From Protula sp. h YS-2021 (taxonomy: Eukaryota > Annelida > Polychaeta > Sabellida > Serpulidae), in contig OX457029.1 of the NCBI GenBank assembly GCA_949752745.1, positions 46,358,000-46,421,999 of the forward strand: a stretch of 64,000 nt of DNA. The letters are read 5' to 3'. The notes beneath the pieces were generated by a model, which saw nothing but the letters and a program-made list of their open reading frames with translations, had not been told where the DNA came from and did no database searches. Position numbers and translations under genes: made by a program. Shown piece after piece: positions 39,363 through 60,633 of the stretch. Numbering within the stretch: position 1 is the first letter of the stretch; each line of letters begins with the position of its first letter.

Positions 39363-40554
39363 AATGTCCTATAAGTTTTATTCAGCAATAGTACTTTTTG
39401 TGTTTTATCACTTGTAAAAATAACATATGTGACTTCAAACGAGAAATGACTGTAGAATACTGTTTATAAACCCACCTTCTCTCATTTGTCGTTTTTCTTT
39501 ACGTTACAATACTGGTCGCAGACAGGTCAGACATTAAGAACTATGTTCATATGACTTAATACTTTCCCATAATGCAGAGCCAAAGAAGAATGCCTGCCTA
39601 ATGCTTATCCTCTGCACACTATTGAATCAATATATCAGGGGTGTTGTATCAGTAGCTATACATAAACTTCAACATCTCCAACGACATCATGTGCTTATTT
39701 TTGAAAACAGAAACGATTTTTGATATGAGGGGTTTTTGTTCTAGCAGAGCTATGACCAAACATGAAAAAAACGTAAACGACCAAACGTAATGGGAAGAAT
39801 AAACATTATCGATCGCTGCATTTTATATGTAAGGAATACCATTTCCACTTTTGAGAAACCACTGTAGGAGATAATATGTATTGAAGTGGATTATTTCGCG
39901 TACTTTGTCGACTGTGACTAATGTCTGCAAGTTCGTGGCTTAGAAAATATTGGCTAGCCTTTAATCCCACACCAAGACCACGTTATTCAAACAAAAGCAT
40001 TTCTAAGCACGAACAACATGGTTCCATTTCGACCGACAAATTCCATCGGTGGCCATCGACATAACTATTCTCTGCAATTTATTACTACAGTCCTCCACTC
40101 TCTCAGGGGAATGTAGTAAAACAGCAATTCGCACTACAAATGGATCCTCCAAGAGAAATCAAGTAAAATTGACAAGATATTCGATATGAGGGGTTTTTGT
40201 TCTGGCAGACCTATGACACCAAAAGTGACCAAACGTAAATGACCAAACGTTGTCGGAAGAATAAACATTATCGATCGCTGCATTTTATATGTACCGAATA
40301 GCATTTCCACTTTTGAGAAACCACTGTAGCAGATAAGTTTTGAAGTGGATTATTTCGATTACTTTGTCGACTGTGACTAATGTCTGCAAGTTCGTGGCTT
40401 AGAAAATATTGGCTAGCCTTTAATCCACGTTATTCAAATAAAAGCATTTATAAGCACAAACAACATGGTTCCACTTCGACCGACAAATTCCATCGGTAGC
40501 CATCGACATAATTATTCTCTGCAGTTTTCTACTACAGTCCACCACTCTCGCAAG

Positions 40555-41212
40555 GTTTATATGAATTTGTGCGAGCAGCCGTTCGCCTTTTTTTCTTCTT
40601 GGCAGCTTTTCCGATTTTTTGTGTCTTCTTCTCTGACACTATGGGCCCTAGGACCATGAAACTTGGAACTTATGAAGAGCTTGATCTGAACGTGTGCATG
40701 TCACTTTTTATTTTCGTCTTCGAGTTCGTTTTCTTTGTTAAAACGCCTTGTGAAAAGAGTGTATTTTTGCAAATAAATGCACAGCATTTAACGTGTAGCA
40801 CAGAACACTTCACAGTTGCTCAGCTTTGTGCGAGCTGTTACTGCATAACAGATGACACTGCGTTTACCTGATCAGTCAATCAAACCTTAAGTCAACAAAA
40901 AGCAAACACTACTCAGCTTATAAGACGTATTCAAGCTGTGTTGTTTGCTAATATATTTAGCTGGTACTAAGTTATCGACTTATGGAGTTTTTTGCTCAAC
41001 AGTCGTCCGATTTTTTTAGAATATTATAAGATGCATACATGCTGAGCCATAAGCGCTGTACATCGCTGTATAGCACACTGTACGCATGTTGTAAACTACT
41101 ATTATTCCAGAAATAACCCATTGAAGGAAGTATTTTTGCGTTTTAATTTTTGTCAAGTGTTCAGCATTGTCAAGTGTTTAACATTTCGCTAGCAAAATGT
41201 TCTAGTTTACCA
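40555..41212. repeat. Interspersed repeat R1, copy D (reversed, longest copy)
   Basis: Reverse complement of copy A, joined directly to the last shortened array unit on the left and ending about 12 bp from tRNA-Tyr copy 5. It contains the 100-codon open frame (40569-40871, plus) with MGPRTMKLGTYEELDLNV that is also open in copy A on the minus strand (5402-5641). Confidence 0.82.
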
Positions 41213-41223
41213 CTAAAATGATA

Positions 41224-41312
41224 TCCCGCGAGGCGGAGTCGAACCACCGACCTAAGGATTTCTAGCAATTTCCTACTACAGTCCTCCGCTCTACCAACTG
41301 AGCTATCACGGG
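41224..41312 (-). tRNA. tRNA-Tyr (GTA), 16-nt intron, copy 5
   Basis: Body and intron are identical to the array copies, but it lies 2.4 kb from copy 4, with R1 repeat copy D directly on its 3' side. The terminator is TTTT rather than TTTTT. Similarity of the upstream flank stops after about 50 bp (AAGGTAGTGTCACACTACAG), so only a short segment around the gene is shared. Confidence 0.97.
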
Positions 41313-43522
41313 AAGGTAGTGTCACACTACAGTCCCACTGTTTAAAAAGGAAATACCAATGAGAAGATAGGGAAAAATTTTAGTTCGTGCTTGAAATTGC
41401 AGTTACGACTTTTGAAGTGAAATCTTTGTTGGCAACAGCAACGATTCTATGTTTATGTTAAGTTAACCCTCCAAGGAATAAGTTTGTGTTATGCAATATT
41501 ATAATATTTACTTGGCAATATGATTTATCTGTTGAAACCTGATTTAATGTGCGTTGGTTTGAAGTGTCGAACATGAAAGAGCACTAAGCTAAATGACATA
41601 CAAGACGTAAAAGTACTTATAAAAACTGAATATATTTGCACCTATGCGTAAAAAACTATATCAATGAACTGAGAAAGTTGTGTTATGATGCAATAATGCA
41701 CTCGTGCAATAAAAGCAATGGCATACTCTTTGTGATTTTATTGGTTCTCTTACTATATTTAAAATGCTATTCATGGATATGGTGGTATTAAAGCATATTT
41801 GTGTCAATGACGTTTCGTTTTCATCTCTGGCAGCATATCTCAAGATACGTTCTTTTTGCTTGAAGGAAGTTTGCGTTATAATATACCTATTTCAATATCT
41901 GGATTATAATCCATACTTACGCATATTTAAGTGTCTGAAATGTTGAGGGACTACATGTTCAATCACTGTTGGCCAATTTCCTGATTCCTACGTTGGTGAA
42001 GAGGGATGTGGAGGTATTTTGATAGTTGCATAAAATCTTTACATGACTTTGTGCAAATATATTTCACCAAAAAAATAATGTTGTAGCAAAGAAATGATGA
42101 GCAATTTCACATTGAGCTACATGCTTGAAATACATATGCATGATACCACTTGTAATTTTTAAAAAAAATAGAAATCTCCGAAACGCGCAGTCGATCTACA
42201 AATCAGGGATTTTTTAAAATTTTCAGTCTTTAGTGCGCTCTACAAATCAAACTGTGAGGAGAAAAGTAGATGAACGCTTCTTTCCTCAGGTCAACCAACT
42301 TATTTCAGCTTTCATGGGAAGTAGGAAAATTGAGAAAGAATTTTTTTGACGTAGAAATTTCTGTGTTTCCCAGGAAGGACAACAGAGTTTGAAAGAAATC
42401 AGACACATCTGTTCTAGTTGTATGTCTTTGTAACCCTTCAAGAATAAGTGCACATTTTTTCATAAAGTAATATTGATTTGGTATTATGATTTATTTATTC
42501 CATATCTAAAGTAATGTTTTGCGAAGATATGTTGAATAGCAATCGATGCAATGAACATGATATGGCATGCTGATAAATCCAACGATAGATCACTTTAAGA
42601 GAATTTTAATATATCTGCAACCTTTACAAAGTGAGAACATATAAATGAATTGAACACACAAATTTTGGCGCAGCAATGTACACATGCATTGCAGGTCACT
42701 ACAAGACTTGTAATATTATTGATTGATAAAGTTAAAAGTATTCCATTGTGATACAATTTCTGTATGCTTCTGATCAAATGACGACCGAATTATGTAAGTC
42801 GCTTTTAGCTTTTCAAAATGTCAATTACGAAGTCTGTACAAGATACTCAATTCTTTAAACCGAAATTCCTTGTTCAGTACAGTGTGTAATGTGCCTAATA
42901 TGATGAATACCTTAATTATGTATGTCAGTATGAGAACTAAAATAATGATACATAATAGGAGTTCTTTCTTTCTAATGTGAGAATTAAGGTAATGATGTAT
43001 GTTAGTTTAGTATGCAGTTTTTTCTTAATACTTAATTTGACTTATGCTTAAATATAATTTAGGGCAAACATTCTAAACACAGAACACCATCAATGTGTAC
43101 TTGGCAACAAAATATTTGAGTAATCAAACATGATAACAATGTGTATAATTATGTAAAATTTGATAGTTTACTCTATACATGATGCATGTATATTGATCAT
43201 ATACTTTAGGTGATAACTAATAATTTGCATGTTCTTGTAAGGCATTAAGTAAAATAAAATACTCACAAAGTAGCCGGCAGAACATTTCTTAATGTTAACA
43301 TACATCGACGCATAAGTCGTGATTTAAGTGGTTGAATTATCAAATGACTAAAATAATAAGAGTTACATGCATATAGCTCCGGTGTGCTGTTTGGCTCTGA
43401 AAATTACACGGTATATGGCAATTGTCTCACGTAAAGTAAATAAACTACTATGGCTCTGTTTAACGTCGCTGACACTGTAAAGCTACAATATTAAAAGCGT
43501 GTGCTTCTTGGTGTCTTTTGGC
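41313..43522. other. No gene recognised between the tRNA cluster and foldback element D
   Basis: AT-rich sequence with no exon of the neighbouring kinase gene and no repeat that I can define. Confidence 0.5.
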
Positions 43523-44151
43523 GGGTCTAGGCAGTCTCCCTGCGGCGCCCCCCCCCCCGGCGGACTCCCCCTACCAACTCCCTCCTGGCAATCTCCCCCC
43601 GTAGGCTGACTCCCCCCTCCTCCCCCCCCCCCCGTGGCAGATTTTTTACTCGGTAAAACTTAAATCCGCAAAACTTGTTCTTTTCATTCCTTTTTTAATT
43701 TTCAACCTGATCTTTCATCTGCCTACATAATTATCAATAGAAAATGAATTCGCTTTAAAATCCAATTACGAAATTACAATCAAACACTTACTGTAAACTG
43801 ATCTTTCAAATGTGATCACGAAATTAAATTTAGAGATCACCAGCTTTACTGTGTCTCCCACATAAAAACCACCTTACAGTTTTAAGCAATACGCGATGCC
43901 ACGTAAGAAATCCATTACATGGTGTTTCGAAAACTCAGTACATCAATCACTTAATTACATAGATTAAAACATCAATAACCCTTTGGTCTTCATACATCAG
44001 TAAGGAAAGCAAGGGGAAAGAAGGGGAAAGGGAATGAAATGTACAAGTTTTGCTGATGTAAGTTTAAAAAAGTCTGACTTTTGAGGGAGAAGGACGGGGG
44101 AGACCGCCTAGGGCGGGGGGGGGGAGACCGCCAGGGGAGACCGCCTGTTCC
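43523..44151. mobile_element. Foldback-type element D (GC-rich arms)
   Basis: The left arm (43523 to about 43710) and right arm (about 44010-44151) are inverted. The outer parts are degenerate repeats of GGCGGTCTCCCC; the inner parts share CAAAACTTGT..TTTCATTCC in opposite orientation. It is flanked by near-identical 9-bp direct repeats TCTTTTGGC (43514-43522) and CCTTTTGGC (44152-44160). Ends start GGGTCTAGGC and, on the other strand, GGAACAGGCG. Confidence 0.82.
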
Positions 44152-45342
44152 CCTTTTGGCATCTCTTTCATCATTCTGGAGTTTCTTATTTGATTTTGTT
44201 CATTTAAAGTGTTCATGTATTACGTTTCAATGTTATTTTGTGGTCTAAAACAAAAATGACAAAACAATTGATGTACTTTCCATTTTTTCTTTTTATTTAC
44301 AAAACGCATTGACTATTACATTAAGAAACAAATATATCAGAACATATTAAAATGCAAATGAAACAATAAAAATCACTTCAAGGACATGGCCAAAATGCCC
44401 TTATATTTAATATGCAATATTTATTCATATTATAGCTCTTATTGAGTGTCAACTAGTGACTGAAAATTACTTCTCATAAGTAAACGTTTTATGCAAGATG
44501 TCCGATAATCTAAAGGGGGACTCCGTGTTGTCTAAATAAGTCTTGTAGATTAAAATCTATTTTAAGACTAAGAAAGCCCGCAAGCAGCAATGTACACGAC
44601 AAGCACACTGCTCTGTCCCATTACTAGAAAGATGGGAGGCGTTAACCTTGTAGTCATGATTTTATACTGATTCTGTTAGTCTGGAATATTTGCAATCAAT
44701 CAACCTTTAAAACAAAAATAAATGCTGACCTGTGACTACTAATTAGGCAAGACTCAATCATTTAAATGGATTTACCGAAGCATTTGTCATTTCAGGTGTC
44801 ACTCTATTATGCCAAGAACCAATGCCAAGATTGGAGTCAGAAAGGCATCAAATAAATTCATTGTAGGTGTTACCTTATATAATAAGTTGCAAATATACCT
44901 GATAAATTAACTGGTGCAATTATTTTAAGGAAATACCCAATGTTATATATCTGTCCGTATAAAATACCAATAAGCTTAATCACACTCTAGTATCCCTAGC
45001 GCATCTTGTCTTCCGAATGCCTAATAGAAAAAAAATCACTGCATATATAACCAATGAAAAAACCAAAAATACAAAAGAACTAAAACATGCACCAGCTGAG
45101 TAAAGTAAATTGACGAGGAGAAAGAGAATCCTTAAATCCATTTAAGTGCCTAAGTGCATCCGAAAACCAAATGTATGCTTTAACTTATTTGGCTTAATGT
45201 TACTTAAGGAATCCTGTGCTTATCTTCACATGTAAGATGATTGACAATCAGTTTGGTTGGAAGTCTCATGATTTCCTCGCATACGCAGTAAAATTGAAGT
45301 TATTCTGTTTTATCACTGGCATAAGCTGTAACTACTTTACTA

Positions 45343-45522
45343 CGCAAATGTATGTACAAGAATATTAAAAAGTGCAATTCAAATTCAGAACACTGATTTA
45401 GTATCGGATGGTAGCTAATGTATCGAGTGTTACAATTTCCCACGGCAAAACTTCAAATGCCCATTGATTTTGTGGAGTAAATTGAGTCAAATAACGATTC
45501 CGGTGCCATCCACCGAATAGGC
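45343..45522 (-). pseudogene. Partial duplicate of the kinase exon 14 region
   Basis: Copy of 46458-46643 (intron tail plus most of exon 14) placed 3' of the gene's stop codon. It retains CGGTGCCATCCACCGAATAG and CAAAACTTCAAATGCCC. A 5-bp net deletion (GCCCAAACGTCTGATT became GCCCATTGATT) shifts the frame inside the SDVWAFG region, and the copy stops short of the exon's acceptor side, so it cannot act as an exon. Confidence 0.9.
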
Positions 45523-45814
45523 AGTGATCACTAACTTTTTAAAGTGTTTTTGCCACATGACAAGATATTGACAATCATTATAACTTGACAGCAATGAAAA
45601 CCTATTGTGGTATGCCGTTTCAGCAGTAAAACGAAAAGTAATTCTGCGCTTCCACGGGCATAGGGTCTGCCATAAGGATTACCCACTGGCTTTTAGTTGC
45701 ATGTTCTATAGCACTTGTACGTAAACGTAAATCACTTGCGATACAGTTTTCAATTCACACACACAAAATAAAATTATTTGTGGATGTTAAGAGGAAATCC
45801 ATTTGCAACAGCAC

Positions 45815-56980
<11,166 letters not shown>

Positions 56981-57572
56981 CTGTAAAATAGATCACCCTT
57001 TGACTGCTGCTTTAATTATGAACCCAGCAAAAGTAGGGTACCTGAGATTGTAAACCAATAATTTACAAGTGCTTGGAGGTTAATTTCAAATCAGTATCCT
57101 TATTTCTCAACGCCCCCTCCAAAAATAGTTTGTTGTGTGCCCTGGCCGCTCTAGTTTAATTTGTTACCATGTTAACTAAAACACACATAAAGAATAACCC
57201 TGAGGTGAAACAGATAAAGAACAAGAAGCACATGTAACTCTGCTTTAACAGGTCATGAGAACAGTTGATGAAGGAGATGTGTTTGTTGATGCTCCATTAA
57301 AATGTCAAAATTGGGGCACAATGAAAAACAAAATGGAATAAAAATTGCATGATGTTTTAGAGAACTTACCCGCGGACAGAAACTAGTTATTTGGAGCAAT
57401 ACATCCAACATGAAAGTTATATAATTTGAACATTAAAGATCTGAATCATGGATTAATATTGTCTTCATTATAATCACGTGACGCGGTACTAATTATACTC
57501 ATTGTGTACTGTCGACATATATGTAAACAGCTGAGGGAGTAAATATGGAAGGATAAGGAAATTTGGTAAAAC

Positions 57573-58914
57573 ATGACAAAGAAAAAGAATAAGAGAAAGG
57601 AACGAAATTCAAGTGGGAGTGAATCAGTTACCCCAGAAAAGAAAAGAGTGAATTTGTTTCACCATTTAGACAATTTAGAAGAGGTCAACGACAAAATGGA
57701 GAAATCTGAAGAATGTGAAATTATCCCTGACAATAGCAAATCTGAACAGCCATCCAACAGAGAACTTTTACTTAGTTTATCGGCGGATATGAAAATTATT
57801 AGGCAAGACATTTCGGAGCTAAAAAAAGAAGTGCAATATTTAAAAACTTACCAGGAGCACATTGACGATGATATACAGCAACTTAAAGGTAAAACTGAAT
57901 TTCTTGAAAAAAACATCAGCAAAGCAAGCGGCTGAAATCTCAAGGCTGCAAAGTGAACTAGAGAAAATCAGAGTGTCTCAAATTAACGATAAGTGCTACT
58001 CCATGAGAAATAATTTGATATTCAAGAATGTTCAAGAAAAGAAAGAAATATCTCTGGAGAAACAAATAAAGACAATTTTCCAGTCAATGGGGATATTAAA
58101 TGTAGAATCTATCAGACTCGACAGGGTACACCGGCTCTTCGTCAAAACAGACAAGCTAGCACCAGTGATTGTGCGTTTTGCCTATTTCCCTGACCGGATG
58201 GCTGTGTGGAAAGCAAAATCTAAGCTAAAGGGAACGCCGATCATTGTGGAGGAACACTTTCCAAAAGAAATACTGCAAAGACGTAGCGAATTATTACCAA
58301 TATTTAGCGCGCTCAGGAAAGAAAATAAACCGGCGCAGCTGATCAAAGATTACATCATATACGGAGGCAAGAGGTACACGGTTGAAAATGCACCGGAGCT
58401 GTTGGTCCACGTCGACTCGGCGGACCCCGGAGCCAATGTGTCTCAAAACGTGCACGCCTTTTTGGGAAAATACTCTCCCCTGTCTAACTTTTACCCAGCC
58501 CCGTTCACATGTGATGGTGAACACTACACGTGCGTTGAGATGGGATACCAGTACTCAAAAGCAATGTACTGCGGCTTCCCCGAACTGGCAAAGGAAATTC
58601 GGGAAATCAAAGACCCAATCCTAATGAAACGCAAGGGAGACAGCATCGGTGATAAAGACTGGTACAGTAGTGGAAAGGCCTTACAAGTAATGTCCAATCT
58701 GGTGAGCAACAAATTTCAACAATGTGAAACCCCAAGAAAAACGCTTGTGAACAGTGCGCCAAAACGCCTTGCTGAAGCGAACCCCAATAATGCCTACTGG
58801 GAAATTGGAATTGGGAAATATCACGAGGATATACCCTTTCCAGACAGGTGGAAGGGGCAGAACAAGATGGGAAACATACTCCAAGATGTAAGAAAAAACA
58901 TAACAGGGACATAA
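57573..58914 (+). CDS. LINE ORF1 protein: coiled coil, L1-type RRM/CTD and C-terminal NADAR domain
   Basis: Two overlapping frames that meet at an A7 run (57907-57913): 57573 to stop 57935, and the +1 frame to stop 58914. One extra A in the run explains the break; about 446 codons otherwise. Order: basic KKKNKRKER (residues 3-11), acidic stretch, coiled coil (about 70-140, ELKKEVQYLKTY .. ISRLQSELEKI), RRM (about 140-215, MRNNLIFKNVQEKKE), CTD (about 215-275, APVIVRFAYFPDRMAVWKAK, VEEHFPKEI), then NADAR (about 290-440). NADAR marks are YSPLSNFYPAPF, VEMGYQYSKAMY (Glu codon 58537-58539), SNKFQQ, NSAPKRLAEANPNNAYW and GQNKMGNIL, matching the YbiA-type pattern SNF, SEHYFQAQKF, LL.T....L.E....DAYWG, GKN.LG..LM. 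L1 ORF1p is a trimeric RNA-binding chaperone of the retrotransposition particle; the NADAR addition is unusual. Confidence 0.9.
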
Positions 58915-60633
58915 GGGGGGAAAGTTGTTAATCTATGTGGTATGTAAGTCAGTAAAGTACGTTGGTGCAAGCAGCTTTTCTTCTCGTTGATTTATTTATA
59001 AAATTCATTGTTTTTTTTTATACTGCCCTACCAAGGAGCAAAGGTGGCGCTAGTTGTCAAAGAGTTACTTCGTGTAAACCATACAGGTGATCCCTATCTG
59101 GCCTTTCATGGCCCCAATGAGGCATTTGTTTATTTAGTCTTTGACTGAGGTTTCATGTTCACGTATCAAAGGGTTTTCCTCGATACTGGCCTATCAAGGA
59201 GCAAAGGTGGCGCTAGTTGTCAAATAGTTACTTCGTGTGAACCATACAGGAGACCCCAATCTGGCCTTTCATGGCCCCAATGAGGCATTTGTTTATTTAG
59301 TCTTTGACTGAGGTTTCATGTTCACGTATCAAAGGGTTTTCCTTGATACTGGCCCATCAAAGACCAAAGGTGGTGCCAGCTGTTTAATAGTATTACGTGA
59401 GTACCATACTGTAACTGGCCCTTAATAATACCCAGTTGGCGTCAATTCGTCTTGCATACTACATGTAACCGCCCCATTATTGTACGTATCGATTAAAATG
59501 TTAAGTCACGTGTGTCTGTATTTTCCATCACAGGCCCCAGTAGTCAACTCTCGTCAACAGAGTATACTGAGTATCATAAGTAGTTATATTTATTTCATGG
59601 CAGAATGATCTGGGCTCAAATTTAGGAAATGAAAAAATAAGGTGTTTGATCTTAAACTATTGTAAGGGGATGCAGTGAATGCCACGGCTTGGTCAATAAT
59701 CGTTTAATAATTGTTCATGCTCATGCCAGTGGCCCTTTAAGGACCGCAAGGAGTGCAGTGAAAGTCGCGAATTAGCCGGGCCTGTTTTTATGGCCCCATA
59801 TCAACTGATGGCCTTTTACAAGCCAGAGGTGGCGTTAGATATGTTTGGTTGTGAGCAGATCGGGCACTGGCATCTTATTAAACAAATGTGGCGTTGGTTA
59901 TATATTGAATTAATGTTATGCTACATCTTCTCCTGTCTCCTCGCACGAATCCAATAACCAAATAAAGCGTTAGCCTTTGCGGCTTGCTTGTTTACATTAA
60001 TTCAATACTCTCACCCACTATGTAGGTGCGAGCCAGAAGGTGAAGGTCGATCTATTACGGCTGCATAATATAAAGAGGCGGCACAATCCTTGATCTTATC
60101 CTGCGATTATAATAAACAAGGTGTCTGCGTGTAAATATTGACAGGGAGTTCAGCTGCTACCGTGGTCGAAATATGTGTGGGTGTATGGCATAAATGGATG
60201 ACGATGGAAAGCCCTCGACAACTTTAGGACAGCTGGTAAAAAAAGTTATAAAGTATAAGGGTGTGCATTAATTAAATGTATGCTTGCCCATAAAAGCGGC
60301 ACAAGTATATAAGATGTACCAAAAAGATAGTATAAATAGGATTGAACTATAACAGACGAATTCAAAGATTCAGTAACATTCCCTGCAATTCCATAGGCAC
60401 CGCGAAGTTATTTATGGATACGCTAAATTCCATGTTCGATCTTTATCTCACATTTTTCAAACCCATTAGGCCAATTATGTTATCTAATCATTCTGAAACT
60501 TTGTGTTTTTTACGTGCGTTAGTTTCATTGTTTGTGTGTGTAGTCTCTTGTATCATTGCAGTAGTTGTGCATTACTTATCCATCTGTACTGTTCTTACGA
60601 AGCCACTGTTATTTACTTTGTATCACGACGATA
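58915..60633. repeat. Inter-ORF spacer with 163-bp tandem monomers
   Basis: Units start at 59021, 59184 and 59347 (exact spacing 163 bp). The first two are nearly identical (AAAGGTGGCGCTAGTTGTCA, TGGCCTTTCATGGCCCCAAT, CACGTATCAAAGGGTTTTCC); the third is diverged. More decayed traces of the word AGGTGGCG..AG occur near 59830 and 59885. The spacer has frequent stops in all frames. Tandem monomers are known as promoters in some LINE 5' UTRs; a promoter here is inference. Confidence 0.75.

Larger units (their letters stand above)
35150..40560. repeat. Tandem array of about 1,063-bp units carrying tRNA-Tyr
   Basis: The landmark CATCGGTGGCCATCGACATA recurs near 35390, 36460, 37520, 38590, 40040 and (with one change) 40490; a diverged start lies near 35170. 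Units 1-4 are 1,063-1,065 bp from tRNA to tRNA and look nearly identical. Unit 4 is split by a 389-bp MITE. The last stretch (about 40030-40560) is a shortened unit of about 450 bp without a tRNA gene. Each unit also holds a relic of half a tRNA-Tyr about 175 bp to the left of the intact gene. Confidence 0.93.

Noticed and set aside
43523..44151. Possible CRISPR-like or satellite array because of regularly repeated short words
   Set aside because: The words are contiguous degenerate repeats arranged as inverted arms in a eukaryotic sequence; there are no unique spacers.
57907..57914. Classic -1 frameshift heptamer A AAA AAC in ORF1
   Set aside because: The continuing frame is +1 (equivalently -2) relative to the first, so -1 slippage here would not reach the RRM.
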